Of a stretch of DNA of 64,000 nucleotides, positions 24,059-37,677 are shown piece by piece. Under the pieces are notes generated by a model. The model was not told the origin of the DNA. It saw nothing but the letters and a program-made list of their open reading frames with translations, and ran no database searches. The stretch comes from Amphiduros pacificus. Lineage: Eukaryota; Annelida; Polychaeta; Phyllodocida; Hesionidae. The stretch is from positions 51,118,531 through 51,182,530 of the forward strand of contig OX439002.1 in assembly GCA_949316495.1 (NCBI GenBank). The letters are read 5' to 3'. The position numbers were made by a program, and so were the translations under genes. The first letter of the stretch is position 1; every line of letters starts with the position of its first letter.

Positions 24059-27000
24059 TCTTTAACTCCTTTAACCCACTTTCTCTGGCAAACCCTAAAA
24101 GCATTCATGAAACCTGGAAGGTTCCAGGCGATTTTACAGTGGTTTAAGGTATCTGAAAACAATATATGATCTTAAAATTGACATACACACAAGCTATCTG
24201 TCTGAAATCCACAAAAGAACATCTGCCCTGAGAAGTATGATTTTTTGTGACCACCAAGTACTGCCAGTACTAAACTGGAAGTGTGCTGTGTGACCTTGAC
24301 CTTTGAACTGTCAGGGGGCTCTGTAAGTCACAGGAGGTGTTGTTTACCAATTGTCAAAATTGGAGCAACACATTTTCGGCCATTTTTTTCCACTATTTAG
24401 AGAATAAATTGTAGATAATTGTAGGTAATTGCCTTTTCTTGGCTTTCTTTTGGTGGTAAAATTATTAAAAACGGATGAATATTTATGAAGTTATAAATGA
24501 AGAAAAATCATTATTTTCATTATATTAATTATGTTTGCAAAAAAAAGTTTTAAAACATTCTATACAGCCCAGCTTTTAAGGTGGAATCCATGCAGCCTTT
24601 GATGTCTTCCCATTCAGTGGTGTAAAAAAAAACAAATTTCATCAAAGAGGGTCAAATCATACATTTTACTGATACCAATTATCAGCATTCACAGTTTTGC
24701 CATTCAAAGTCCTTTTGATTTAAGGCCAAACCAGTGATCAAAGGGTTTATTTCATTGATTCAAATAATATTAAAATAATCTTATGTTGTTCAGAAGTATA
24801 CTCCTGGCAATAAATTGATAAATTGTACAAAACATCTCCACCCTGTTTCCCAAGCTGGACAGGTGCCCAACTGGTAACTCATTAGGTGTTTACACGAGAT
24901 CACAGACCAGCTAAACAAAGCTTGTTGACAAAGTGTTCAATTGCTGATGTAGGTCCCAGCAGACAACTGATCAACTTTCAAGTGCCACAGAAAGTTGTTA
25001 ACAGGGAATATTTTGGGTACTATTACATACAAGCACTGTTCAGGGTATAAACATTCATGTTATGTAAAGAAAATGTGTCTGAAAGTCAGGTTTCATGAAT
25101 GCTTTAAGAATCCAGGTGTGTGACTTCATACATATTCAGCATCGCCAGCTGGTTATGGTATACAGAGATGTTTGGATTCAAAGATATATCTCAATGTCTA
25201 CTCATTTTACGGGCAATAAGCTTATGCAACAATAGGGTCATACAAAGACTGTACATAAGATCCGGACATGGCACAGGAGTGTAAAATAAAATAAAAATAA
25301 TAGAATAATTAAACAATAGACAGCTTATTTAATTGGATATATTAACAACCTGTTCAGCACTGTCTAGGCTATATCAGGTGGGATTTAATTTAGTATATAT
25401 GATGACAATAGCGTCTTCTTGGTTTTCACAGTCTATATTTAATTAATTTTGGGCACTGCCACTGTACATGTACATTTCTAAGCTATACGTTTAGGTTGAT
25501 AATATAATATGCCAATTAGAGCTTACATAATTAATCAATTAAGTGTTTGATATCATACCACAACCATTACAGGTTAAATTGGATGCTGCGTGGAGCTTGC
25601 AAGGTTAGGTGAGATTTTAGAATTTGCACTCAGCCATGTTTTTCATATCTGGTTGGTTTCTAGCTTGTTCTGTATGACAGTCTACCAAACGTGCAGTAGA
25701 CATGATGACTAAGGGTGGTGTTGAGCCATTCATGACATAAGTCATGTTAATATATATGTCAAAACCAACAAAATATTGACTCACTTTGATGCACCTGACA
25801 ATCCTGGTAGCCATAACAAAAAGTTGGAAAACAATGCTCTCTTCCTCACCTGTTTTACATCTTACCAACTTAGCCACGTCCCACTCCTCTTTATATTTCA
25901 AGGATTTCCGGCATCAAAATGAGCCAATATCTGCCAAGAACATCACTTTCACATCAATCGTCAATTTTTAAATCACATTACTTATCAGGTCACAAAAGCA
26001 CATTCTTATTGGGGTCAATGTCAAGGAATGCTAAGTGTGAAAGGATTGTTCCTATATCCTTTACTGCTGAAAGCGTACTTTGGACTTTCTTTGTAAATTT
26101 AATTGGATATTCATTATTGTAAATTAACATGCAACAAGGTGAAGACAACTGATTGTGCATTCATCATGAATATCTTCACACGTCTTATATTATCACCCAC
26201 CCACTTCTATTCCTTAACACATAATAAGACCTCATAAGGAATCTTTGCAGAATAAATGCAACATGGATAGTTTTCTCACTTTGTAAACTATTTATGCAGA
26301 AACATAATGGTTTAATGTTGACAAACAGGCACTATGTACACTGTATTAAAAGCTTTAAACCCAATCATGCCTCATTGATAAATCCCTTAAATTATACATG
26401 ATCATGGTGTGCTGAAATTCGATATATGTTGCTTCGCTCACATGCTCTGTTGCCATTGCAATCATTTCAACAACGATTTCTGGTAAAGATGAAATAAAGT
26501 CAGACAATCTAAAGAATGCCAAGCTTTCTACTGTGTAGAGCAATACATTTTATATTTTAGACAAAAGACACCATCATATATCATTCACATCATAGAGAGG
26601 ACATTGTCCTGAGGTTGAAATATAGAATAACACATACCATGATTGGGTTCCACTTGTTCTTAGAACTAAATATGATATTTCCCCAAAAGCTTCTATATGT
26701 GTGCAAGATCATAAATAAACTCTTTGGAGGGGAGAGCATTCCATAACAAAGACTTTGTAAAAATACTCTTCAATGAAAGTTATTTTAACATCCGAAAACT
26801 TGTTGTTATTATCGTAATAATTCATATTAACCCACTGATGTCGTGGATGAAAGGGAAATAGGAGTTTCACACATCATATTGTGCATCTGCTGATTACATG
26901 TTAAACCTGACTATGTAGACAATAACATACATAGTCATCCTGTTCTATTTATATCACATATTGCCCACATTACTCTGTACATTGTTATAAATACACATTG

Positions 27001-27247
27001 CCACATTGTTATCATTTATTCCTCTATATGTATATACGTAACATTGCATTCAATTCAATTTCCAACGAATATATGCACGTCTGCTCAATTTAGCAGTTCA
27101 TTAAGCTCTTTGCTAATATGTTGCTTGACAAAGACTATTGTGGGAAATCCTAATATTATTCGATCTTGCGGACATTTACCTGCTCTTAGCGGGGAAGATT
27201 TGATGAGTTTGAATTGAATTATCAGTGATTTTTTAAAGTATGAAACT
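24059..27247. other. Unique AT-rich stretch, no gene recognised
   Basis: Minus-strand frames 25617-25901 (94 codons) and 26355-26543, and plus-strand frames 25786-25971 and 25919-26122, are unremarkable. No repeat family or exon structure recognised. Confidence 0.5.
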
Positions 27248-27370
27248 ATTTGTTTGGCTCACAGATGTTGTAAAAGCAAATAATTGTATGGCTCATAGAT
27301 ATTAAAATAACAATTAATTGTATGGCTCATAGATATTAAAATAGCAAATAATTGTATGGCTCATAGATCA
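27248..27370. repeat. 34-bp tandem repeat, about 3.6 copies
   Basis: The unit 'attgtatggctcatagatat' plus 'taaaatagcaaata' starts at 27283, 27317 and 27351, with a more diverged 35-bp first copy at 27248. Confidence 0.9.
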
Positions 27371-28895
27371 GTAACAGTAATAGTTGGATGGGTTGACTGT
27401 TCCAAAGGGCAATCATCCTATCTGGCGACACAATAAAATATTTCAAGTGCAAAAACCTTTGATTTCTGAAATATCTGTGATGACCTATTTCTTTTTCTTC
27501 TATATATGTATTGAAAGTACATATTTTTAATCACTTTATAATTTCTTTTATATTTGTGGAATGGCTATTCTCTAAGGACAAATGTAATCATATATTCAGT
27601 TTAAAAACATTTTCAAACATATTCTCTTATAAGATATTTCTTAACACATTTTGGAAGATTTGTAATCATACTTATATTCATTGACTTGTAATATCAGTTT
27701 CAAATACATTGGCCCAGCTTACAAAATGTACGTAAAGACGATGATACAATGAATATGAGGGCAGGAAATATGATAATTCAACAAAATGCAATGAAGTTTT
27801 ACATAAAATCAACAGACAGTGACACACACAAGTTAGGATGAAGCAATATATAAAGGTATATATGATAATATATATTAGACCCTGGGTTGCACTGAATGTG
27901 TCCCTGTATTGACTGGTTGGAAGGGAGAAATCGCCTGACTAATCAGCTGATCTAATCAGGTGGGAAATAAATAATTTTATCCTTATTTTAATGCCGTCCC
28001 TATATTTGAATCAAGTCTCGGAGTCAATGGCTGATTTATTCTAAAGAAATATCACGTCATAGATAAAGCTTATTCACTTTCTTGGTGGAATATTACCATT
28101 TCAAAAAATGGTTGAACAATGTCCTGCACAAAGAAATATCTAGAGACATTTTAAATGATGATTTTAAATGTTAGCCAGGTGAAAGGAAATACAGGTGACA
28201 CATTGATGAAGAGGTCACAGACACCCACACAGCCATAAAGATGGAAACTGATGCTGGTGAATCGCCTACACAGGTGACAAACAGGCACACATATAAGATA
28301 AAGACACAGTGATCCCAATACAGGTGGAAATTGGTGACAGTCACAGGAAGTGACATATATAGGTGTCCGAAACATATATATGATATAAAGCACGTTATAT
28401 ATTGATATTGAGACGTTAGCTAATATAATTGGTACTCTTGAGGGAGTTTTAGTGGATTATCCTTTATGCACACCGAGAACATGCTATTCTTATATCACCT
28501 GTCATCCCCATAAAGGAGCTTCTTATCACTCTCTATATATGATATTTGACAAGTTTATCTTTTCCATCCAATGCTTCCAAGAAACTTGCTCATTTCATCT
28601 GGTACTTGACCTGGTCAACTTCAACAAACTGAGAAATACAATGGCCACCTTTTTGGTAGATATGTAGAAGGCAAATGATTTTGTTTTATAAATAAAATTA
28701 ATAAAATGGTCAACATGGAATTCATTACCTTTAGATTGGTCACATTATGTTATAACAAAATGGCAAAACTTTCCTGGAACAAGAGCATAATAGCATATAG
28801 GATAGACAGGCATTCATGTAGGTGATTGACATATTTCAGTGACAGGAAGGAACAGCTGACAGTCAATCAGAGTAAGAGAGAGACAGGTCACTGAT
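27371..28895. other. Unique sequence with a CAGGTG-rich patch
   Basis: No gene recognised. Between 28178 and 28360 the hexamer CAGGTG occurs four times within a degenerate 'acaggtgaca' background, which may be an eroded minisatellite or a cluster of E-box-like sites. A minus-strand frame through it (28151-28393) has no known motif. Confidence 0.45.
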
Positions 28896-29033
28896 CCTCG
28901 CATAGATTTTGGTTTTGGTATGTTTGGGGTTAAACATCACTTTCAACATTATTTCAGTCATTTCGTGATGAGACCTACTTGTAGCAGATATAGTGCTGCC
29001 TCATTGAATTGTCATGTCGCACCTCGCATAGAT
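28896..29033 (-). mobile_element. 5'-truncated SINE with 12-bp TSD
   Basis: The insert (28908-29021, 114 bp) is only the 3' third of the SINE, in minus orientation, and is flanked by a perfect direct repeat 'cctcgcatagat' (28896-28907 and 29022-29033). Only the 'atgttgaaagtgatgt' block, the 'gtctcatcacgaaatgactg' block and the tail remain. The TSD shows that this is a truncated insertion and not later erosion, because the break coincides with the TSD. Confidence 0.93.
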
Positions 29034-30029
29034 GAAACACAGACATTTAGGTGAGAGACAGCGATACTACATAATAATAAGTTACTTTAATAAAACTAAA
29101 CAAACCTGGCCAAAACACGTGTCAGCTTTATCATAGGGGTGTCCAGTCGACGATGCAAATAAAACTTCGATGAATCAGACAAATGAGATGTGTCTATTAT
29201 GAAAGTGAATACTACTATTGTGGTGATTTCTGGATGCCTTGAGTGTCTCCCGCGATTAAGCAGGAGAGAAGTGCAGCCAATTTAGCCTGGGCTAACATTT
29301 TCAATTTGTGCGAAGCTGTTTGGGAAATGCACCTTTATATCTGTGCAAATCTGGATGTCACACCAAAGTGATGGATTCCTGCCCTGCCTCAGACTGCTAA
29401 ATCTGCTCTCTGTGTCATCCATAATAGCATATTGGTTGAACTCGTCGCTTACTAATGATAGCACAGAATGAGAGCTGAAGCAACAGTCAGATGGCTAAAC
29501 CCCCAACCAATTGAAATATTGACTTTTCCCTAGCGGTAAATTTGCTTGTTGATCATTCTCTTCTTCAGTGAATACGACTGAATATTACCTGCTGTGTGCC
29601 CAAGGCTTGAAATTAGCTTCCAGCCACATCTAACGCTCACACTGACACAATGTGACATACACTTTACTTTATGGAAGTTTGGATCACATCAAACATGTCA
29701 CTAATGAATGTGCCGCATACTGAAATATAGATTACTGACTGCTTTGTCTAAACCAAGCAATATGGCCTTTTGTACGCCCATACAAACAACACGGGTCCTC
29801 GTTCAAGAATTGATTTTTACATATAAGCCTTGTACATCAATAATCCTTAAGTCAATATAAACTAGCAAGTCTATCGATATGCGATATATATTGGTTCCTT
29901 TTATGTAAAATATAGGAATGGATGTTTTGGTTGACTTCGTTCTCTTGACCAGGCCGTACTCGATTTAACTCAAGGTCAAATTTGCTAGTTTTCCTCTGAC
30001 AGGCCTAACATGATACAGCCGACCTGTGA
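29034..30029. other. Unique sequence, slightly GC-richer around 29220-29640
   Basis: A 60-codon minus-strand frame (29282-29464) lies in a patch with near-balanced composition. No motif recognised. Conserved non-coding DNA or an unknown exon are both possible. Confidence 0.4.
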
Positions 30030-30310
30030 TATTGACTGTCAATATGACATGCTGCTGAACTGAGACTGACACTGTCCAAATGATATGCAGCTGTACAGGG
30101 AGTGACGCTGTCAAAATGATATGCAGCTGTACAAGGAGTGACGCTGTCAAAATACCATGAAGCTAAAAAGAAAGTATAATCGTTAATATGTCATGCTACT
30201 AAACAAAAGATGACACTGTCAAAATCACATGTTGCTAAACAGAGATTGACTGTACAAATGATATGCTGCTTACCTGAGACTGACACTGTCAAAATGATTT
30301 GCTGATGACC
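30030..30310. repeat. Degenerate 36-bp tandem repeat, 7-8 copies
   Basis: Units contain 'gacactgtcaaaatgatatg' followed by 'cagctgtacagggag'. The two best copies are exactly 36 bp apart (30107 and 30143); the flanking ones are diverged and vary in length. This looks like an old array. Confidence 0.8.
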
Positions 30311-32280
30311 TTTCTATATTTAGAAAGGAGACATAAGACATTGGACACAAATGATTTATTTATTTCATAAATTTCATTAACTGTGCGGCATCTGTGCTGG
30401 AATGGCGGCAAGGCCCCCCGCCGTCACTTATAAACCCCCTGGTCGAGACCCTCTGGCGACATGTGACGTAAGTCAAGGGCAATTAGCTGGTCTGACCCTC
30501 AGCTGACCTTGTCACCTCTTCTAACATAATTTATATATACACTAACATAATTTATATATATACATATAAATTCTCCATAAATATATATATATATATCTAT
30601 AAGAATCCATGGAAAACAAATTGTCATGAATTTAAGTGAATGAGGAGACCCAGACGAGAGGTTGTTATTCTTTGTCCAGGAAATCCTGTTTTGATGTTAT
30701 TGTGATAAAATCACAAATGAACTTTAATGTCATTATGCCATTTATTGATTAAACAGATTTCAAATGATTACAGCTTACAAATGTAGCTTAATCAGGCTAA
30801 TTGATAAATTATCGTATATAGAATTAGAATTTCCAACAACAGCATATCTAAATCATTGCATTATTTATGAATGATTAATATTGTGGTTTATCATGCTATC
30901 CAACATGTCATTTATCGTGGTATTTACCATAGCAATAAATATAGAATATATCCGGTAAAGATAATAATCTATTTGATAATTTTAATTGAAAAAAAAAACA
31001 TCTATTTTTTAACTTCGAATAAAGGATATTTCATGATTTGAAAAAGTGCCTATGTATTTCAATATATGAATTTTAACAGGTACAAACTAATGGTTACTGA
31101 AATCAAAATCTTGCAAATATTACCTCCAGGACTATTGCCTCGATATCCTGTCGTGTGAAAATTCCATCAACTTCAATCTGGCAAGCTACACATCTCCTGG
31201 CAAATGCTCAAAGGGATGTGCTTTAACTAATACAATTCTAATAGATGGAAACTGTAAAGGTGTTAAGCTCAGGCTAAAGTGTAAATTTGAGGTGACATTC
31301 TTCCCTGTACTTCAGCCCCAACATTGTCTCTTCAACAGGCTTTCAAGATATTTTTTTTAATCCCCAGTTTTGAATTTTAGGTAGAATTATGGAGATATGT
31401 AACATATCTTGTGGAGCTGGCCGACGGTGTAATTGCCTCCAGATACGTGGAACAGATTGCTCATAAAACTAATATGTGTTGAAGTAAGGTAACCTTCTTT
31501 TGCATACTCAAATATAGTCAAACCAAAAGACCGATATCAAAGTGATCCTACCTAAGCAACAACAAGTTAGGATTTATCATGTATCAGGTCATTTCAAAGT
31601 ATTCGCATAACGTGTTTTTCTCTCGGTGTTTTCTCTTGAGAGAGCATACCTGATATTGAAGATGAAACACAGGATATTGAAACAGGCCTAAGGGATTGAA
31701 TAGTTGAATATCATTAGGTCTCGATTGCATTTACAGCTATTGAGTTTGGAACCAAATCTTATTGCCATTGTGTTAGCCAAGCAGTAAAAGCACTGGAACC
31801 AACATGGTTGAAAGTTGGATTAAAATTGTCTTAAACTCTCTTAAGGGTCTCACACGTAATGTGTCACAGATCATTTCAGATATGTGTCATTTGTCTCACA
31901 TGCGCTCAGATTCGCAGATATAACATACTGTCCTGCCATCAAACTGAAGTAAATGGGCCACACACCAGATTGAGTGTGGCCTTAAGAAATCAGGTTTGGC
32001 TCTCACAATATTTGGTATGACAGGTGACAGAGCCGAACTCAGAAACATAACATCTGTCAAAACATATAATACCATCATATTTCTCATGTTTCCGGCATAA
32101 CATGAAATTGGCATGTCAATGAAAACATGTTGGCAAGACATGACAATTATGTGTATTTTCTATTTTCATTGCATTTACTATGATGCACCGAACATCAAGT
32201 GTAGAAGAAAGTGTATTTTCTATAACGGGCCGAGATGGGGTAAGCAGTCAAAATGAAAATGGTGATTAGAATAATCTCTG
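30311..32280. other. Unique sequence, no gene recognised
   Basis: Includes a GC-rich patch (about 30382-30500) and a short TA-rich patch with 'ctaacataatttatatata' twice at about 30521-30560. The minus-strand frame 31896-32141 (81 codons) has no recognised motif. Confidence 0.45.
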
Positions 32281-34106
32281 TCTACTCTAAACATTTGATG
32301 TTAGTTTACAGGATGGTACGTCGGGGTTCTGTGTCTACTCTAAACATTTGATGTCAGTTTACAGGATGGTATGTCGGGGTTCTCTGTCTACTCTAAACAT
32401 TTGATGTTAGTTTACAGGATGGTACGTCGGGGTTCTGTGTCTACTCTAAACATTTGATGTCAGTTTACAGGATGGTATGTCGGGGTTCTGTGTCTGCTCT
32501 AAACATTTGATGTTAGTTTATAGGATGGTATGACGGGGTTCTGTGTCTGCTCTAAACATTTGATGTTAGTTTACAGGATGGTATGTCGGGGTTCTGTGTC
32601 TACTCTTAACAATTGATGTTAGTTTACAGGATGGTATGACGGGGTTCTGTGTCTGCTCTAAACAATTGATGTTAGTTTACAGGATGGTATGTCGGGGTTC
32701 TCTGTCTACTCTAAACATTTGATGTTAGTTTATAGGATGGTATGACGGGGTTCTCTGTCTACTCAAAACATTTGATGTTAGTTTACAGGATGGTATGTCG
32801 GGTTCTGTGTCTGCTCTAAACATTTGATGTTAGTTTACAGGATGGTATGACGGGGTTCTGTGTCTGCTCTAAACATTTAATATTAGTTTACAGGATGGTA
32901 TGTCGGGGTTCGGTGTCTACTCTAAACAATTGATGTTAGTTTACAGGATGGTATGACGGGGTTCTGTGTCTGCTCTAAACAATTGATGTCAGTTTACAGG
33001 ATGGTACGTCGGGGTTCTGTGTCTACTCTAAACAATTGATGTTAGTTTACAGGATGGTATGACGGGGTTCTGTGTCTGCTCTAAACAATTGATGTTAGTT
33101 TATAGGATGGTATGTCGGGGTTCTGTGTCTACTCTAAACAATTGATGTTAGTTTACAGGATGGTATGTCGGGGTTCTCTGTCTACTCTAAACATTTGATG
33201 TTAGTTTATAGGATGGTATGACGGGGTTCTGTGTCTGCTCTAAACATTTGATGTTAGTTTACAGGATGGTATGTCGGGGTTCTGTGTCTACTCTTAACAA
33301 TTGATGTTAGTTTACAGGATGGTATGACGGGGTTCTGTGTCTGCTCTAAACAATTGATGTTAGTTTACAGGATGGTATGACGGGGTTCTGTGTCTGCTCT
33401 AAACAATTGATGTTAGTTTATAGGATGGTATGTCGGGGTTCTGTGTCTACTCTAAACAATTGATGTTAGTTTACAGGATGGTATGTCGGGGTTCTCTGTC
33501 TACTCTAAACAATTGATGTTAGTTTACAGGATGGTATGTCGGGGTTCTCTGTCTACTCTAAACATTTGATGTTAGTTTACAGGATGGTATGACGGGGTTC
33601 TGTGTCTGCTCTAAACAATTGATGTTAGTTTATAGGATGGTATGACGGGGTTCTGTGTCTACTCTAAACAATTGATGTCAGTTTACAGGATGGTATGACG
33701 GGGTTCTGTGTCTGCTCTAAACAATTGATGTTAGTTTACAGGATGGTATGTCGGGGTTCTGTGTCTACTCTAAACAATTGATGTTAGTTTACAGGATGGT
33801 ATGTCGGGGTTCTGTGTCTGCTCGAAACAATTGATGTTAGTTTATAGGATGGTATGTCGGGGTAATCTGTCTACTCTAAATATTTGATGTTAGTTTACAG
33901 GATGGTATGTCGGGGTTCTGTGTCTACTCTAAACATTTGATGTTAGTTTTCAGGATGGTATGTCGGGGTTCTGTGTCTGCTCTAAACATTTGATGTTAGT
34001 TTACAGGATGGTATGACGGGGTTCTGTGTCTGCTCTAAATATTTGATTAGGTTTACAGGGTGGTAGGTTGGAATTCTCTGTCTGCTCTAAACATTTAATC
34101 GCGGGG
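32281..34106. repeat. 53-bp tandem array, about 34 copies, with higher-order structure
   Basis: The unit begins 'tctactctaaacatttgatg' and continues 'ttagtttacaggatggtatg' and 'tcggggttctgtg', 53 bp in all. Copies vary at a few fixed sites: tctac/tctgc, acattt/acaatt, ttaca/ttata, tgtcgg/tgacgg/cgtcgg and ttctgtg/ttctctg. The rare 'ctcttaac' variant occurs only in units at about 32603 and 33291, which are 688 bp apart (13 units, one of them a base short), and units beside them share further variants. Multi-unit segments have therefore been duplicated. Only the last two units are badly diverged. No terminal repeats or coding capacity. Confidence 0.96.
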
Positions 34107-36712
34107 AAATTTAGCAACATGAATATCTGAATTATTTAGCACGCTAAAGTTTCATTTTTAGAAACATCTTTCTTTTTAATTATTTCATAAAACCCCAAAG
34201 AAAAGTAATATTAGTTTACTGAACTGTCCAATTCACAGAGACTGACGTACAAAATCATTTTATATTTTATATGGTCAAATCATTTGTCTCGAAGGTCTGG
34301 AAGCAGTTAAAACATGACACTCAAATTTGGGTTGAGAAAGCCCCAACATATCTAAAGGGACCAACACGTTATGGTGATTTGGAAACTATACGAAGTATTA
34401 ATGATTTAACCTAAGCCCCCTAATTCAAAAAAAGGACTTGACCCAGAAGGAATTATTCATGTCGCAACAAATATTATTACTGACTTCCTTTTGCAACAGA
34501 TGATTGACCTGATAGTCCTTGAGCTTCCACTCAGCGTGAAGTGTCATCCACGACAGGCTTACACAAATCTGACTTTGTACAGCTTCACAAGCCATAAACG
34601 CTGTATGGGCTGGGTAATTGCATGTCATGCTGTCATTGCACCCAAGCGGTTACATCATCCTTGCAAATTGACATTTCTTCAACAAATACATGAAAAACTG
34701 TCATTTGTACAAGGATTTTGCCAAAGCAATTTTCGCCCAGTGTGATATACAAATTATACAAATAAAGAAGAAAATGACCTTGACAGCTCACTCGGTACAC
34801 TCAGCAAGGGTTAGTATTGATAATGTGATTTTTAGTTCTGTATTTTGGAATATCAGGTGCTGGGTAATCTTCTTCAGTTAAAAGTTCTTTATGGTAAGTG
34901 CGATATATTATCTTCCTTTTTATCATAAAATCAAACTGTCAAGCATTTTCTGACTTCCATGTTTGGTGTTGGATCACATCAGCAAGCGATTCGAAGATGT
35001 CATACATTGTATTTGGTTTCACTAAATTCCTGCAAATCATTGTAAAAGTATGAAATAAATAGCCATTTATTAAACGTAATCAACAATATTAAATGATTGA
35101 CTTACATTATACACGATATATGCATATCAATAAACAAAAATACATGTATGTGACTAATACATAATTTATCAATATAAAAAAAGACTTTCGTTATTTATCA
35201 TTCTAATATTTATAGATTTTGTCCTTTCTTATTCTTCATTTTTTTTAGTAGGGACATTATTTAGGTTACATAAATAATAGAATTTCAATCTTTAGTTTTA
35301 ATAGAATTGCATTAAATTAAAAAAGAATACCCTAGAATAATATCCATGTGTTTTAAATGAATAGTTCAAAATATAATCATTATTTTAATATATCAATCAA
35401 TTATATTTTTAAAAATTATTAATTGTTATATTCTTTCATGCTGTCATTTTGTTATTAATATGTTTTATATAAGAATGATATCTACAAATAAAATTATACA
35501 TATTTTGAAGATTTACAAATTGTTAAGCAGATATTTTATATCACAGTTGTATTAATATTCATATTTTTAATATTCATATTTTAAATGCGTATTGTACCTT
35601 GTATTTTGTAAAACAAAGTATCATTTGCATCTTACGAGTTAGGTCAGGTATTTGAATTTGAATTTGATATTGATTGAACCAAAAAAGACAGAACGTTGAA
35701 GGAATTGTGTATCAGTTACTTTCATAACAATGATTTTATTGACTTCAATTCAAGACGTCATTTAATATTTGCCTTTTTAACGGGGCATACATTGCACAAC
35801 ATTACTGGGTATATATTACATGATTACATTCTGGATTAAAATAGCCACAGCCTGTCAATAGTAATTCCTTATGATTAATGTTACATTTACCTTATGAAGA
35901 TGCTGATAATTTATTGGTATTGGTATTCAATTAGGAAAGTAGAATGTCATTACGCAATGCTCCACCTCATATGCTTACATAATATATAGGTATGAGCAAC
36001 AGGCCGAAATTATGACTCATACTTCTACAAATGCACAGAGAAATTCAAATAGTTTTTTTGTAATCTTCTTATAAAACATAACCGTTTTTTTCTTGTTCCA
36101 ATCTTGTATCTCGGAAATGTCATTTGTCATCTAAGAATGCGGTATTTCATTCCACTTTACGTATGTAGTAGGCCCAGCCGGCCCCCTAACAACATATCTG
36201 TCTTCATAACCCTATGTTTGTTGTCATCGACAAGCCTCAATCTGGAAAGAGTATGAAGCAATCACAGTTGATTGAAGATCTTTGACCAATCAGCGCACAA
36301 CGTTCATCGATAAATATTCACTACTTGCTCATGATTTGTTACTGGTCGCAGTTTGAGCGATGAAGTCGAGGCTGATACAGAGGATATATGAGAATATCGG
36401 AACAGAATCACTTACAGTTAATATATACCTGACCCAGACATATGACTCATCTTAGAATGCCATCTATCAACTCTATAAAAAATGATCTGGGGATATTTTT
36501 TGTCACATTCGTTCAATGCAATTTAATGACTTCGGGCTGCAGACAATTTCTCGAGAGTAGCTTTGAATTGAAAACATCAACATTTCCACAAGTAAATATA
36601 CCTGAATTCAGAGGTGAATCACCGTGAGGTGAGGAAGAGTCGTTGTTCAATAGGCCATACCAACGCATACCAAAGCATTGACACCTTTTGTATTACTTTT
36701 GAAAATTCTTGT
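34107..36712. other. Very AT-rich unique stretch, no gene recognised
   Basis: The 35050-35650 section is exceptionally AT-rich. Near 36285 a good CCAAT motif ('gaccaatcagcg') lies upstream of 'cgataaatattcac', but no convincing first exon follows. Small frames at 34491-34745 and 36442-36627 are unremarkable. Confidence 0.45.
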
Positions 36713-37366
36713 CATTCCTGGTGTCATTCCTGGTGTCATTCCTGGTGTCATTCCTGGTGTCATTCCTGGTGTCATTCCTGTCATTCCTGGTGTTATTCCT
36801 GTCATTCCTGTCATTCCTGTCATTCCTGGTGTCATTCCTGGTGTCATTCCTGGTGTCATTCATGGTGTCATTCATGGTGTCATTCCTGGTGTCATTCCTG
36901 GTGTCATTCCTGGTGTCATTCCTGGTGTCATTCCTGGTGTCATTCCTGGTGTCATTCCTGGTGTCATTCCTGGTGTCATTCCTGGTGTCATTCCTGGTGT
37001 CATTCCTGGTGTCGTTCCTGTCATTCCTGTCATTCCTGTCATTCCTGTCATTCCTGTCATTCCTGGTGTCATTCCTGTCATTCCTGGTGTCATTCCTGGT
37101 GTCATTCCTGGTGTCATTCCTGGTGTCATTCATGGTGTTATTCCTGTCATTCCTGTCATTCCTGTCATTCCTGGTGTCATTCCTGTCATTCCTGGTGTCA
37201 TTCCTGTCATTCCTGGTATCATTCCTGTCATTCCTGGTGTCATTCCTGGTGTCATTCCTGGTGTCATTCCTGGTGTCATTCCTGGTGTCATTCCTGGTGT
37301 TATTCCTGTCATTCCTGTCATTCCTGGTGTCATTCCTGTCATTCCTGGTGTCATTCCTGTCACCAA
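36713..37366. repeat. Mixed 12-bp and 9-bp tandem array
   Basis: The array is built from two modules: long 'cattcctggtgt' (12 bp) and short 'cattcctgt' (9 bp). Their order is irregular, for example five long, one short, one long and three short at the left end, then a run of sixteen long modules, then five short. A few 'cattcatggtgt' modules mark sub-blocks. Both module lengths are multiples of three and lack stops in most frames, so long frames are open in at least five of six frames (up to 260 codons at 36614-37396). None is a credible gene. Confidence 0.95.
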
Positions 37367-37677
37367 CACTGTGAAATCACACTGAAACTAAGATGATCGA
37401 ATGATAGTCAAATATCACATCTAAATCCCTTATCGTCCTAACACGTGATTTTAACTTTCAAAGTTCATTTAAACAACATTTGCTTTGTGGTGGCTATCAG
37501 CAAAAGAGCATTAAATGTAATTAGGGCTTTGCGTTACAATACCTTAATTGCGTGACCCAGACAATAACTCAGGCCAAGACCTTGAGAGAAGCGCGTAATT
37601 AGGTTCAGGTTAATGGACATAATGTGTCCAATTGCAAGAAAAAACATCAATATTAGTGTTTTTACCATCACACTTAC

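Noticed and set aside
36280-36420. CCAAT motif and possible promoter
   Set aside because: A good CCAAT site but no TATA at the right distance, no exon-like frame and no splice donor nearby.
36614-37396. 260-codon plus-strand frame and several others with HSWC, VIPG, LVSF, TRND or MTPG repeats
   Set aside because: Products of the 12/9-bp array; five of six frames being open argues against any being a gene.
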